DNA of 64,000 bases from Bradyrhizobium sp. S69 (GCF_009766005.1 NZ_LMUK01000038.1:327090-391089), one strand, 5' to 3'; positions 27,185 to 37,118 are shown, counted from the first letter of the stretch. Translations and numbers: made by a program. The notes: generated by a model from the sequence alone, not told the origin.

Positions 27185-27260
27185 ACGCGCCCTAGAGGCT
27201 GTTGTTCAGCAGCGCGGCTAATGCCCTTGCGCAAGGACGCCTGGTGGCCGTCATCCTGAG

Positions 27261-27320
27261 AGCCTGTGAAGCTATCTCGACGTCATCCCCGGGGATGACG
27301 TCGAGATAGCTTCAAAGGCT
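27261..27320. repeat. near-perfect 60-bp palindrome
   Basis: The central 48 bases (27267-27314) are a perfect palindrome with no loop, centred on ATCCCC/GGGGAT. Beyond one mismatch, AGCCT and AGGCT extend it to 60 bases. It lies 76 bp past the mgtC stop codon. As RNA it would form a 23-bp helix and could end transcription; as DNA it is a potential cruciform. Confidence 0.85.
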
Positions 27321-27343
27321 GAAAGGCTGGGACACACCGGAAC

Positions 27344-27450
27344 CGTCATCCTGAGGTGCGAGCTCTTGCGAGCCTCGAAGGATCGCCGCACGCACTGCGC
27401 TGAACACCATCCTTCGAGACGCGGCCAAGCGGCCGCTCCTCAGGATGACG
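27344..27450. repeat. intergenic palindromic repeat
   Basis: Arms CGTCATCCTGAGG (27344-27356) and CCTCAGGATGACG (27438-27450) are complementary over 13 bases. Between them GAGCCTCGAAGGAT and ATCCTTCGAGAC form an inner stem. This is a recognisable type of dispersed repeat in Rhodopseudomonas/Bradyrhizobium intergenic regions. Confidence 0.8.
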
Positions 27451-27580
27451 CTTCTTGTTTCTCCGGTGATGATGGCGTTGCGCGTTTCAGCGAACGCCCT
27501 GAGATTTTTTACGGCCGCAAGCCCCAAAATCGCTTGCGCATAAACAGCAATTTACGGAGCGAATTCAATTTGATTTGTGG

Positions 27581-27897
27581 TGTCCAGCCCTACACACCTC
27601 CATGCAATTTCTGATTTTCAGAAATTATCCTTGACTTTCGACCCAAATCAGCGGCGTATTCCTCGCCATCCCGTCCCGAGAGAGGGGGCGTTGGCCATCG
27701 TCACTGACGTTGGGGCGGGGAGCGGTGGACGCCGATGCGCTTTTGACGAACGGCGCGTGACGCGTACGGCAAAGTCGTGTGGTCCTGACGCCCCGATGGC
27801 AGGTGTCAAGTTCGCAAGGAGCTCAGGCTTCTTGCGGGCGACGGTGACAAGCAAGCCAGGTCTCGCCGGGGAGAGCACGATATAAGCTGTAAAGCCA
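27581..27897. repeat. long dispersed repeat, copy 1 (317 bp)
   Basis: Matches 63684-64000 without visible gaps over 317 bases, with scattered substitutions. Landmarks shared by both are the hairpin ATTTCTGA-TTT-TCAGAAAT (27607-27625), CCCGTCCCGAGAGAGGGGGC, and GTCGTGTGGTCCTGA. The element may continue beyond 27897, but the second copy is cut by the window end. Open frames on both strands across it look like by-products of the repeat, not genes. Confidence 0.85.
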
Positions 27898-28245
27898 TTG
27901 CGCAGGGAAGGCCGGACTGCTTCCGCTGAACCTGTATGCTCGTGTGCGTTTTCTATGTGCATCTTTGCACACGAGATCGCGGGTGCAGCGCGCACCCGGT
28001 CTTCCCTGCGCCCTCTTCTTGAGGGTCGCCTGCGTCCCTCTTGGGATCGCACTGCGCCCTCTCTTTTTAAGGGCGAACGAATTTGCAAACCTCGGGCGCA
28101 GTGTGCCGCGAGATCGCGGGCTTATGCCCTATGGTTCCGGCGAACTTTTCAAACTGAGATAGATATTAACTTTTCCCGATAACGGCTGTTGAAGAATTTT
28201 CACCTAAAGCTGGTGCTCCAAAAGGCGGGTGCTCGAAGGCGAGCG
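27898..28245. other. intergenic tail of the repeat region
   Basis: No gene seen. The stretch holds a hairpin CTCGTGTGCG...GCACACGAG near 27950-27975 and several GCGCCCTC-type short direct repeats (28005-28060), possibly the continuation of the long repeat. It ends in the AT-rich leader of the PilZ gene. Confidence 0.5.
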
Positions 28246-28557
28246 ATGGCGAAACAGCGCATAGAACGCGGCACGCGCAAGAGTGTCCGGATCGATCTGC
28301 ACACGCAGGGATTTCTGATTCCGGCGCCGGATGCGCCATGGATCGCGTGCGAGATCGTCGATGTCTCCAACCACGGCGTCTGCCTGGAGGTCGGCGATCT
28401 GGCGGTGCCGAAGCTGTTTGGTCTTGCGTTTACCGCCGGTGGCGAGGTGCTCCGGGTATGTTCGCTGATCTGGCGTCGCGGCGAGCGGGTCGGTGCCCGT
28501 TTCGTCAGCGCCAGGGAATTGCGGCAAGGAGTTACGATAAGCCCTGGTGCCGGCTGA
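28246..28557 (+). CDS. PilZ-domain protein, 103 aa
   Basis: Second stand-alone PilZ protein of the window. The N-terminal arm RIERGTRKSVRIDLHTQGF supplies the basic residues of the c-di-GMP site, and CEIVDVSNHGVCLEVG gives the D-x-S-x-x-G element. The last strand is RVGARFVSAREL. ATG 28246 opens a normal domain; an upstream TTG at 28189 would add 19 residues of low likelihood. It is preceded by the repeat region and followed by a short dispersed repeat, so it is probably a single-gene transcript. Confidence 0.8.
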   Translation: MAKQRIERGTRKSVRIDLHTQGFLIPAPDAPWIACEIVDVSNHGVCLEVGDLAVPKLFGLAFTAGGEVLRVCSLIWRRGERVGARFVSARELRQGVTISPGAG

Positions 28558-28592
28558 AACCAATCCGCATGCGGGATAGGTACGAGGTCGAT

Positions 28593-28655
28593 AGCGTTTT
28601 CAAGCGAAGTGGGCACCGGTTCGCGTGAAGAAAACGCGTCAAAACAAAAGTCTAG
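28593..28655. repeat. dispersed intergenic repeat, compact copy
   Basis: AGCGTTTTCAAGC-GAA-GTGGGCACC... to ...CAAAACAAAAGTCTAG. The same element occurs at 5493-5598 with a 38-base interruption. AAAACGCGT pairs partly with the AGCGTTTTC end. It abuts the stop codon of the small minus-strand gene at 28652-28780. Confidence 0.75.
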
Positions 28656-28780
28656 CGGGCCGCGACGATTTGCACCGGTGCACTGCCACGCCAGGTCAGG
28701 CCCGGGGAGGTCGATGCCGCGCAGAGGAACAAAATCATGGCGACGGGCAACACGACAAGTTTTTGCAGGTCTGAAATCAT
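28652..28780 (-). CDS. putative small membrane protein, 42 aa
   Basis: Short frame, below usual cut-offs. The peptide begins MISDLQKLVVLPVAMILFLC, giving one convincing hydrophobic helix or signal, then a short polar tail (STSPGLTWRGSAPVQIVAAR). GGAG lies eight bases ahead of the ATG on the minus strand. Its last codons overlap the end of the dispersed repeat, whose TCTAG supplies the stop codon. A real micro-protein is plausible but unproven. Confidence 0.4.
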   Translation of the reverse strand: MISDLQKLVVLPVAMILFLCAASTSPGLTWRGSAPVQIVAAR

Positions 28781-28945
28781 GGCCGCGGCTCCGTCTCGAA
28801 TCGGGCACGCTCATCCTGCGCCTTTTATGGTTAATGCGATCTTACCATGCGCAGATCTTGCCAGGCGCAGATTCTTGCCAAGCTCATGCCGCGCGGAATG
28901 GTCGCGGGCCAAGCGGGCCTTCCGCGTTCATGGGCCGGCGAGCGG

Positions 28946-29089
28946 TCAGGCGTCGAGCCGCAGCGGCGCCTTGGGGACGACGACAGGCTTCTCGACATGT
29001 CCGCATCGCAGGCATTCAAGGCGGGCGTCGATTTTCACCATGTTCATGCCGCATTTTGGGCACGGCGGTCGGACTTCAAAACAGGTCAA
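28946..29089 (-). CDS. zinc-ribbon micro-protein, 47 aa
   Basis: The chain has two Cys pairs, CPKC and CLRC, spaced 14 residues apart (CPKCGMNMVKIDARLECLRC), a classical zinc ribbon or rubredoxin-like knuckle, then HVEKPVVVPKAPLRLDA. I chose TTG 29089 because AAGGAG lies six bases upstream; longer in-frame starts up to 29212 add a region without motif. Proteins of this type usually help in nucleic-acid or protein contacts, but no partner is seen. It is probably cytoplasmic. Confidence 0.65.
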   Translation of the reverse strand: MTCFEVRPPCPKCGMNMVKIDARLECLRCGHVEKPVVVPKAPLRLDA

Positions 29090-29210
29090 TGGGTGCTCCT
29101 TGTCAGGCGGGAGCTTTGCTCGCTCCGTCGGCAAGCCTGATCGATCGTCTGGAGGTTGTGGACAGCGATTGCCATCAAGGCGCACGGCGCAATGGATCGC
29201 TTCGCTACCC

Positions 29211-29274
29211 ATTATTTTATATTTTTATTTTATATTTTTATTATCGCTCTCCGCTGCCCGGAATCGCGGAGAGC
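29211..29274. repeat. AT-only tract with two 13-base repeats, followed by a hairpin
   Basis: Bases 29211-29244 contain only A and T in a GC-rich chromosome and include two near-copies of TATTTTATATTTT. The tract is followed at once by GCTCTCCGC...GCGGAGAGC (29246-29254 and 29266-29274), a 9-bp stem with an 11-base loop. Neither orientation gives a standard terminator, because the T-rich tract precedes the stem on the plus strand. Confidence 0.7.
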
Positions 29275-29970
29275 ACTTAGTGTTAAATAACTAAATAGAC
29301 TTTGAGCAATTAATCCAATTTTAATACTGACGATTACCAGAAGTTGATAGACCGTATCAATACGGAAGCCGCGCTGCCCCGATCGCGATGAAAAAGTTCG
29401 AATGAAACGTTATCGCGGAAGTTTTCCGGTGACTGGGGGCGTGATCGCAAAAAGAGAAAATTCTTTTTCACTCGCGTCAAGCGCGAAGCGTTTGCCCGGA
29501 GAATCATGCTCAAACAATAAATGCGTGCCGGATGACGATTCGAAGAAGAATCATTCCGCTCTGGCCGGGCGCATGAACCAAAATCGCGAACCGGTACACT
29601 CAAGGGGGCTGCTGACCGTCAGCGCCTGCTATGGTCACGCCGCCTGCGGCCCCAATTCGGCACCTCCAGCGCCGTTGGGGCCGTTTTGCGTGCGACTAGC
29701 TTAAGCGTGCGCGTGTCCGAACCAGACCGCCGACGAAAAGCCCCGCCCGCAGGGGGTCCACGGACGGGGCCGGTCAGAAGGCGGCATTCCCAGGGGACGT
29801 CGCCCGGCGCACAGCCTAGGATTGGATCCACCAGCCGCAAGGCGAAGATTTAGCCAAATTCTGACGCGAGACTTACGCCGTCTCACGTCGAGCTGCGGCA
29901 AGGGGTGCTTACCGAATCGAAGCGTGTCCTTGAGTTGATGCAACCGGAGAATGGCGCCTTGAAAATGAAA
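29275..29970. other. intergenic stretch before the recA region
   Basis: No gene is convincing. It contains a second AT-rich patch (29280-29345), a sequence around 29400-29560 resembling dispersed intergenic repeats (GATGACGATTCGAAGAAGAA, similar to the one near 40217), and a minus-strand terminator at 29740-29770. A possible 26-codon leader frame at 29905-29985 is described among the findings. Confidence 0.5.
29740..29770 (-). terminator. minus-strand intrinsic terminator
   Basis: On the minus strand GCCCCGTCCG and CGGGCGGGGC form a 10-bp stem (one G-T pair) around an 11-base loop and are followed directly by TTTTCG. No annotated minus-strand gene ends just before it, so it may serve an unannotated transcript. 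Confidence 0.6.
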
Positions 29971-29994
29971 GAGGCCGCCAACTGAGGCGGCCTC
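29971..29994. terminator. stem-loop immediately upstream of the zinc-ribbon gene
   Basis: GAGGCCGCC-AACTGA-GGCGGCCTC is a perfect 9-bp stem with a 6-base loop. On the minus strand it is followed by TTTCATTTTC, as in an intrinsic terminator. On the plus strand it ends one base before the AGGAG ribosome site of the gene at 30006, so it could also control that gene. Confidence 0.6.
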
Positions 29995-30005
29995 AGGAGT
30001 AAACA

Positions 30006-30182
30006 GTGTACGGGAACCCGAGTAATCAGCATCGCTGTTTGATGTGCGGCAAAGAATGGACGGTGCCAGAACCGGCTGTTCAAACGTACTTCCTCTGCCG
30101 CGCCTGTACCGGATCATGGCTGATGGCTTACTTCCGGCAGCTCAAGGCGCGCGTTGCCCTGTGGCTGCGAAAATCAAATTAG
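30006..30182 (+). CDS. zinc-ribbon micro-protein, 58 aa
   Basis: Too short for most gene callers, yet well supported. AGGAG lies six bases before a GTG start, and a TAA stop sits two codons upstream so no longer frame exists. The chain carries CLMCGKEW and, 17 residues after the first pair begins its second Cys, FLCRACTGSW: two CxxC knuckles of a zinc ribbon. It then has an amphipathic, basic helix (LMAYFRQLKARVALWLRKSN) that could bind membrane or nucleic acid. A strong stem-loop precedes its ribosome site. Its stop is 39 bases before the recA SOS box. Confidence 0.75.
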   Translation: MYGNPSNQHRCLMCGKEWTVPEPAVQTYFLCRACTGSWLMAYFRQLKARVALWLRKSN

Positions 30183-30220
30183 GCCACTGCGAAAGCCAAA
30201 TAGGCCACCAGGGGCCAAAA

Positions 30221-30235
30221 GAACATATTGCGAAC
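30221..30235 (+). promoter_or_regulatory. LexA (SOS) operator of recA
   Basis: GAAC-ATATTGC-GAAC is an exact match to the alphaproteobacterial SOS box GAAC-N7-GAAC (GTTC-N7-GTTC on the other strand). It overlaps the -35 element of the recA promoter, so bound LexA would block RNA polymerase. A third GAAC follows at 30239-30242. Confidence 0.9.
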
Positions 30236-30256
30236 ATAGAACAAACGTGGTACAAG
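30228..30256 (+). promoter_or_regulatory. putative recA promoter
   Basis: TTGCGA (30228-30233) and TACAAG (30251-30256) are spaced 17 bases apart, a plausible housekeeping sigma-70 promoter about 85 bases before the recA start. The -35 lies inside the LexA operator. Confidence 0.6.
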
Positions 30257-30340
30257 GTTCCACAAGCTGATCGACCGCCCGTTTTTCACCCGCCGCCCGT
30301 TTGTCCCGCTAGCGAATCCTCGCCATAAGGAGCACCACCT

Positions 30341-31438
<1,098 letters not shown>

Positions 31439-31579
31439 GGTTTTCCGAGCGTCAGGTCGGATGATCTGAGTTCAACATAGCGGGTGCTGAGGACGTTGAG
31501 TTGCCGACGTCTTTGGCGCCCGTTTTGTTTGCGTAGCGCTGGGATCCGGTGCTGACGGCGCCTGTGAAGGGGTGAGAAG

Positions 31580-32554
31580 ATGAAACGCCTGATCTTCACC
31601 ACGAGCGACTCCGGCGCGGGATGCCTCAGGCAACCCGGTATCGCCGACGCAGTGGTGCCGGTCGGACGCCGCTTCTTTCTCAGAGAGCCTTTGCCTTCCG
31701 ACATCGATATTACCAAGTCACTGGATGAGGATGATTGGCTCGCGCGTATCTACAGGAAGTACGCTCAAGAGACCGATCATCGCACCGGCATGATAGGTCT
31801 ATGCGAGCCGTTCGATACGGTCGATTTGTGGATCGATCCCGATCCGAATGCGCAGCTCATCCTGATCTGGTGGCTGGCGTACTTCCGCCCGCATGAGGCC
31901 GTCGTCTCAAAGCTGAATCTGGTGCAGGCGGACATTCCGATCGGCAACTATCCGGCCGAGGAAGTGGTCGAGTGGCGAATACCCACCGTCAAGATACTGA
32001 ATGAGCATCTCGAACTCGCCAGTTCGGCCTGGCAGGGCTGGCGCGCGCCGACGCCCCGGGATTGGTTCAATCTGCTGTCGACGGATCTGAGCCTGTTGCC
32101 GTTGTTCCGGCCAGCGGCCGTCGCTCTGCTCGAAGAATTGCCGGGACGCGCGACCGGACTTGGCGCCACGGAAATGCGGATGCTGGAGCTGATCTCAGAA
32201 GGTAACGCAAGCCCGCCCGACGTTTTTCCCGGACACGAGAAGCGCAACGAGCGGCGGACGTTCGACTATTGGCAGATCGGCGCTCTGCTGAATGGCTTGG
32301 CAAATGCACCGGCGCCCGCCATCTCGGGCTTGGATGGCGGGCCATTTACGGCGGAGATGCACGACGACCGTGATCGTCACCAACGTTACAACGGAAGCGG
32401 GCTCTCACTTACCGAACTCGGTAAAGCCATTCTGGCCGGGCGCGACGATTTCAGCCGGCACAACCCGATCCATCGTTGGTGGGGCGGCACCGAATTGACC
32501 AACGATCGGCTGTGGCGCTGGGATGTTGAGAAGCAGGTTTTGATCGAGCCTTGA
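31580..32554 (+). CDS. DUF1835-like hypothetical protein
   Basis: Soluble protein of 324 residues. The layout resembles DUF1835-type proteins: an N-terminal strand with a Gly/Ser turn (LIFTTSDSGAGCLRQPGI), a central acidic LWIDPDPNAQLILIWWLAYF segment, a helical middle, and the closing blocks LSLTELGKAILAGRDDFSRH, then HRWWGGTEL and LWRWD. The function of that family is not established. No signal peptide or membrane helix is seen. It follows recA after 141 bp with no obvious terminator in between, so partial co-transcription with the SOS-regulated recA is possible. It is convergent with gcvP. Confidence 0.65.
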   Translation: MKRLIFTTSDSGAGCLRQPGIADAVVPVGRRFFLREPLPSDIDITKSLDEDDWLARIYRKYAQETDHRTGMIGLCEPFDTVDLWIDPDPNAQLILIWWLAYFRPHEAVVSKLNLVQADIPIGNYPAEEVVEWRIPTVKILNEHLELASSAWQGWRAPTPRDWFNLLSTDLSLLPLFRPAAVALLEELPGRATGLGATEMRMLELISEGNASPPDVFPGHEKRNERRTFDYWQIGALLNGLANAPAPAISGLDGGPFTAEMHDDRDRHQRYNGSGLSLTELGKAILAGRDDFSRHNPIHRWWGGTELTNDRLWRWDVEKQVLIEP

Positions 32555-32575
32555 TGGTCAGAATTTCAAACGCGG

Positions 32576-32618
32576 CGTCATTCCGGGCCTGCGCCAAGCG
32601 GCGCATCCCGGAATGACG
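32576..32618. repeat. palindromic repeat between convergent genes
   Basis: CGTCATTCCGGG and CCCGGAATGACG are 12-base arms around a 19-base loop that itself contains GCGCC/GGCGC. This is a common dispersed palindrome of these genomes. Its position between the ends of the DUF1835-like gene and gcvP suits a bidirectional terminator. Confidence 0.75.
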
Positions 32619-32634
32619 ACTGCATGTTTGTTCC

Positions 32635-35523
32635 TTACTCCGCCGCCTGTGCGTAGTCCTCCATCGGCGGGCACGAGCACACCAGATTGCGGTCGCCATA
32701 GACGTTGTCGACGCGCCCGACCGGACACCAGTATTTGTCCGTGCGCGATGTGCCCGCTGGAAAACAGCCCTCGGCGCGGCTGTAGGCACGCGCCCAATTG
32801 TCGTCGGCGATGTCGTGCACGGTATGCGGCGCATGGCGCAGCGGCGAGGCGTCGGCCTTCCAGCGTCCGCTCTCGATCTCCGCTATCTCGCGCCGAATCG
32901 CGATCATGGCGTCGCAGAACCGATCCAGTTCGGCCTTCGATTCGGATTCGGTCGGCTCGATCATCAGCGTACCCGGCACCGGAAAACTCATGGTCGGCGC
33001 ATGGAAGCCGTAATCGATCAGCCGCTTGGCGATGTCGTCGACGGTGACGCCACAGGAAGTCTTCAATGGGCGCGGATCGACGATGCATTCATGCGCGACG
33101 CGGCCTTTGGCGTTGCGATACAGCACCGGGAAATGCGGCTGCAAGCGGTTGGCGATATAATTGGCGTTGAGGATCGCCACTTCAGTGGCGCGGGTCAGGC
33201 CTTCGCCGGACATCATCAGAATGTAGATGTAGGAGATGGTCAGGATCGACGCCGAACCAAATGGCGCGGCCGATACCGGCCCGACCGCATGCGATGCTCC
33301 GCTGTCGGTTGCGGAATGCCCGTTCGCCGGATGACCTGGCAGGAACGGCTTAAGATGCGCTCTGACGCCGATCGGTCCCATGCCGGGCCCGCCGCCGCCA
33401 TGCGGAATGCAGAACGTCTTGTGGAGGTTGAGATGGCTGACATCGGCGCCGTAATCGCCGGGTCGCGACAGCCCGACCTGCGCATTCATGTTGGCGCCGT
33501 CGAGATAGACCTGGCCGCCATGGCCATGCACGATGTCGCAGATCTCGCGAATATGCTCCTCGAACACGCCGTGCGTCGAGGGATAGGTGATCATCACCGC
33601 GGCGAGGTTGGTCGCATGCGCCTCGGCCTTGGCGCGCAGATCGTCGACATCGACGTCGCCGCGCGCATCGCAGGCGACCACCACCACGTCCATGCCGACC
33701 ATGCTGGCGGAAGCCGGATTGGTGCCGTGGGCCGAGGAGGGGATCAGGCATACCTTGCGATGCGGCTCGCCGCGTGCGGCATGATAGCCGCGGATCGCGA
33801 GCAGTCCGGCATATTCGCCCTGCGCGCCGGAATTCGGCTGCAGCGAGATCGAATCATAGCCGGTGATATCGCACAGCCATTGTTCGAGCCGATTGAACAG
33901 CGCGTGATAGCCGGCGGCCTGCGCGCGTGGCGCGAACGGATGCAGATTGGAAAATTCCGGCCAGGTCAGCGGGATCATTTCACTGGTGGCGTTGAGCTTC
34001 ATGGTGCAGGAGCCCAGTGGAATCATTGCGCGGTCGAGCGCGAGATCGCGGTCGGAGAGCTTTCGCATGTAGCGCAGCAACTCGGTCTCGGAGCGATGGG
34101 CGTGGAACACCGGGTGGGTCAGGAACGCGCTCGCGCGCTTCAGTTCAGCCGGCAGCGTATCGCGCGCGCCGGCGTCGATGTCCGCGTAGGCAAGCTGGCC
34201 GCCGAACGCGCGCCAGACCGCCTCGACGTCGGCGGCCGTCGTGGTCTCGTCCAGCGCGATGCCGAGCGTGGTGTCGCCGATCCGAAGATTGATCCGCTCG
34301 CTCAGGGCGCGCGCCACGATCTCATCGCGCTTGCCGCCGGCACCCACCGTTATCGTGTCGAAGAAGGCTTTCGTGTTCGGCGCAAAGCCGAGCTTGCGCA
34401 AACCCGCCGCCAGCACGGACGCACGTCGATGCACCGATCGCGCGATGTCGGTCAGTCCTTCCGGCCCGTGATAGACCGCATACATCGAGGCGATCACGGC
34501 GAGCAGCACCTGCGCGGTGCAGATGTTGGAGGTCGCCTTCTCGCGGCGGATGTGCTGCTCGCGGGTTTGCAGCGCGAGGCGATAGGCCGGCTCGCCGCGG
34601 CAATCCACCGAGAGCCCGACGATGCGGCCGGGCAACGAGCGCTTCAGCGCATCGCGCACCGCCATATAGGCCGCATGTGGTCCGCCATATCCCATCGGCA
34701 CCCCAAACCGCTGCGCCGATCCGATCGCGATATCGGCAGCCAGTTCACCGGGCGAGGCCAGCAGCGTCAGCGCCAGCAGGTCGGCGGCAATAACGGCGAG
34801 CGCGCCCTTGGCATGCAGCGAAGCGATCGCGGGCTTGAGGTCGCGCACCGCCCCCGAGCTGCCGGGATATTGCAGCAGGCCGCCGAACACATCGGCCTTG
34901 CCGAGGTCGACCAGGGGATCGCCAACAATGACATTCCAGCCCAGCGGTTCGGCGCGGGTGCGCAGCACCGCCAGGGTCTGCGGGTGCACGTCCACATCGA
35001 CGAAGAACGATTTTGTCTTGGTCTGCGCCGCGCGCTCGGCCAGCGCCATCGCTTCGGCGGCGGCGGTGGCTTCATCGAGCAGCGAGGCATTGGCGACGTC
35101 GAGCCCGGTGAGATCGCAGATCATGGTCTGGAAGTTGAACAAGGCTTCCAGCCGGCCCTGGCTGATCTCCGGCTGATACGGCGTGTAGGCGGTGTACCAG
35201 GCCGGATTCTCCAGGATGTTGCGCTGGATCACCGCCGGCAGCACCGTGCCGGAATAACCCTGGCCGATCATCGAGGTGAAAACCTGGTTCTGCGATGCGA
35301 GCGCGCGCATGTGCGCCAGCGCCTCGATCTCACTCAAGGCTGCGCCGAGATCGAGCGGCGCCTTCTGCCGGATCGAGGCCGGCAGCGTCTCCGCCATCAG
35401 CGCTTCCAGGCTCTTGGCGCCGACGCTCTCGAGCATCGCGGCGATATCGCGAGGCGAGGGGCCGATGTGCCGCCGCGCGAAGTTCACGGCGGCGTCGTTG
35501 GCGGGCTTGCGGTGCGCGGTCAT
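32635..35523 (-). CDS. gcvP: glycine dehydrogenase (decarboxylating), P-protein
   Basis: PLP-dependent P-protein of the glycine cleavage system, 962 residues, the single-chain homodimeric type. It decarboxylates glycine and passes the aminomethyl group to lipoyl-GcvH. The PLP lysine is Lys-702 in [19 protein letters not shown]. Other blocks are [20 protein letters not shown], the N-terminal-half PLP-fold residues EATAAAEAM, and [15 protein letters not shown]. It is the last gene of gcvT-gcvH-gcvP, nine bases after gcvH. A very long antisense frame across it is a codon-bias artefact. Expression should rise with glycine through the upstream riboswitch. Confidence 0.98.
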   Translation of the reverse strand: MTAHRKPANDAAVNFARRHIGPSPRDIAAMLESVGAKSLEALMAETLPASIRQKAPLDLGAALSEIEALAHMRALASQNQVFTSMIGQGYSGTVLPAVIQRNILENPAWYTAYTPYQPEISQGRLEALFNFQTMICDLTGLDVANASLLDEATAAAEAMALAERAAQTKTKSFFVDVDVHPQTLAVLRTRAEPLGWNVIVGDPLVDLGKADVFGGLLQYPGSSGAVRDLKPAIASLHAKGALAVIAADLLALTLLASPGELAADIAIGSAQRFGVPMGYGGPHAAYMAVRDALKRSLPGRIVGLSVDCRGEPAYRLALQTREQHIRREKATSNICTAQVLLAVIASMYAVYHGPEGLTDIARSVHRRASVLAAGLRKLGFAPNTKAFFDTITVGAGGKRDEIVARALSERINLRIGDTTLGIALDETTTAADVEAVWRAFGGQLAYADIDAGARDTLPAELKRASAFLTHPVFHAHRSETELLRYMRKLSDRDLALDRAMIPLGSCTMKLNATSEMIPLTWPEFSNLHPFAPRAQAAGYHALFNRLEQWLCDITGYDSISLQPNSGAQGEYAGLLAIRGYHAARGEPHRKVCLIPSSAHGTNPASASMVGMDVVVVACDARGDVDVDDLRAKAEAHATNLAAVMITYPSTHGVFEEHIREICDIVHGHGGQVYLDGANMNAQVGLSRPGDYGADVSHLNLHKTFCIPHGGGGPGMGPIGVRAHLKPFLPGHPANGHSATDSGASHAVGPVSAAPFGSASILTISYIYILMMSGEGLTRATEVAILNANYIANRLQPHFPVLYRNAKGRVAHECIVDPRPLKTSCGVTVDDIAKRLIDYGFHAPTMSFPVPGTLMIEPTESESKAELDRFCDAMIAIRREIAEIESGRWKADASPLRHAPHTVHDIADDNWARAYSRAEGCFPAGTSRTDKYWCPVGRVDNVYGDRNLVCSCPPMEDYAQAAE

Positions 35524-35532
35524 GCTGATCCC

Positions 35533-35898
35533 TCAGGCGGTGTGCTTGGCGTAGGCGGCCTCATCCATCAGGCCTTCGAGTTGGCTCTTGTCGGCAATCT
35601 TCATCTTGAAAAACCACGCCTTGCCGCCGGCGTCGGAGTTGACCAAAGCGGGCTCGGCGACCAGCGCGTCATTGATCTCGACCACCTCGCCGGTGATCGG
35701 CGCGTAGACGTCGGAGGCGGCCTTCACCGACTCGACGACCGCCGCGGCCTCGGCCTTCTTGAGGCTGCGGCCGACCTTCGGCAGTTCGACGAACACGACG
35801 TCGCCGAGCTGCGACTGCGCATAATCGGTGACGCCGATGGTGGCGACATCGCCCTCGATGCGGAGCCATTCGTGGTCGTCGGTGAACAGCGTCGTCAT
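35533..35898 (-). CDS. gcvH: glycine cleavage system H protein
   Basis: Lipoyl carrier protein of 121 residues. The lipoylated lysine is Lys-59 in [12 protein letters not shown], within the standard hybrid barrel: [54 protein letters not shown]. It shuttles the methylamine and dihydrolipoyl group between the P, T and L proteins. It lies between gcvT and gcvP with gaps of 16 and 9 bases in a single operon. The L-protein is not in this window and is presumably shared with a 2-oxoacid dehydrogenase. Confidence 0.98.
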   Translation of the reverse strand: MTTLFTDDHEWLRIEGDVATIGVTDYAQSQLGDVVFVELPKVGRSLKKAEAAAVVESVKAASDVYAPITGEVVEINDALVAEPALVNSDAGGKAWFFKMKIADKSQLEGLMDEAAYAKHTA

Positions 35899-35914
35899 GA
35901 AAAATCCTCTGGTG

Positions 35915-37066
35915 TTAGCGTTTGTAATTGTTGGGAACGAACGGCATCGCCGCGACCTGCACGGCCAGGCGCTGGCCGCGGACTTCGGCGAACACGGATG
36001 AACCGGCTCTCGCGTGCGAGGTCGGCAGATAGCCCATCGCTACCGGCGCGTTGAGGGTCGGGCCAAAACCACCGGAGGTAACGCGGCCGATGGGGTCGGA
36101 TGAAGTGGCGTCGGCGAACAACGCCGCGCCCTCGCGCACCGGCGCGCGGCCTTGTGGCGTCAAGCCGACGCGGCGGCGCGCAGCGCCTTGCTCGAACTGC
36201 GAGAGGATACTGTCGGCGCCGGCAAAACCACCGGCGCGCGCGCCGCCAGCCCGGCGGCTCTTCTGGATCGACCATTCCAGCGCGCCCTCGACCGGGGTCG
36301 TCGTGGTGTCGATGTCGTGGCCATACAGACAAAGCCCAGCCTCGAGCCGCAGGCTGTCGCGGGCCCCAAGGCCGATCGGCAGCACGTCGGGATCGGTCAG
36401 CAAGGCGTTGGTCAGCGCCGCGGCGTGCTCGGCAGGAACTGAAATCTCAAAACCGTCCTCGCCGGTATAGCCGGAGCGCGAGACGAAACAGTCGATGCCG
36501 CTGACCTTGCGCGGAGCGGAATCCATGAACCGCATCGCGGGCGCATCTGCACAAAGTTTAGCCAGTGCGGATTCGGCTTTCGGCCCCTGCAGTGCGATCA
36601 GCGCGCGATCCGGCAGCGATTCGATCACGCAGGCATCGGATAGATTCGCGCGCAGATGCGCCTCGTCTTCGGCTTTGCAGGCGGCGTTGACCACGACAAA
36701 CAGATGGCTGCCGAAATTGGCGACCATCAGGTCGTCGAGGATGCCGCCGGCTTCGTTGGTGAATTGCGCATAGCGCTGGCGGCCGGGCGCGATTGCGACG
36801 ATGTCCTGCGGCACCAGCCGTTCCAGCGCCAGCGCCGCGTCCTCGGCCTTGCCGGATTTCGGCCGCAGCGCGATCTGGCCCATATGCGAGACGTCGAACA
36901 GGCCGGCGGAGGCGCGGGTATGCAGGTGCTCCCGGAGCACGCCGGCGGCGTATTGCACTGGCATGTCATAGCCCGCGAACGGCACCATCTTGCCGCCGAG
37001 GGCAAGGTGCAAAGCGTGCAGGGGTGTACGCTGCAATGAAGGTTGGTCGTCACGCGCAAGCATCAC
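35915..37066 (-). CDS. gcvT: aminomethyltransferase, glycine cleavage T protein
   Basis: T-protein of 383 residues. It transfers the methylene group from aminomethyl-lipoyl-GcvH to tetrahydrofolate, releasing ammonia. Family blocks are [51 protein letters not shown], and [16 protein letters not shown]. The Asp of the MPVQY/VSHMG folate pocket region is in place. GAGGG lies eight bases before the first of two ATGs. It is the first gene of the operon, about 53 bases downstream of the second riboswitch aptamer. Confidence 0.98.
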   Translation of the reverse strand: MMLARDDQPSLQRTPLHALHLALGGKMVPFAGYDMPVQYAAGVLREHLHTRASAGLFDVSHMGQIALRPKSGKAEDAALALERLVPQDIVAIAPGRQRYAQFTNEAGGILDDLMVANFGSHLFVVVNAACKAEDEAHLRANLSDACVIESLPDRALIALQGPKAESALAKLCADAPAMRFMDSAPRKVSGIDCFVSRSGYTGEDGFEISVPAEHAAALTNALLTDPDVLPIGLGARDSLRLEAGLCLYGHDIDTTTTPVEGALEWSIQKSRRAGGARAGGFAGADSILSQFEQGAARRRVGLTPQGRAPVREGAALFADATSSDPIGRVTSGGFGPTLNAPVAMGYLPTSHARAGSSVFAEVRGQRLAVQVAAMPFVPNNYKR

Positions 37067-37118
37067 AGGGCCCTCGCGGTTTCCCGGGGGATGATTCCCC
37101 TTGGAAACCTACAGAAAG

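Noticed and set aside
27648..28088. Minus-strand frame in the long repeat, with a homologous frame at 63751-63981
   Set aside because: Both copies lie in the dispersed repeat, lack a ribosome site, and the opposite strand is equally open, so shared similarity reflects the repeat and not a protein.
29402..29704. 100-codon plus-strand frame before the recA region
   Set aside because: It runs through sequence resembling dispersed intergenic repeats, has no ribosome site and no domain.
32815..36054. Open reading frame of over 1000 codons on the plus strand, opposite gcvP, gcvH and gcvT
   Set aside because: It is antisense to three certain genes and its composition (His, Arg, Gly, Asp-rich, no domain) is what GC-rich codon bias produces in the opposite frame.
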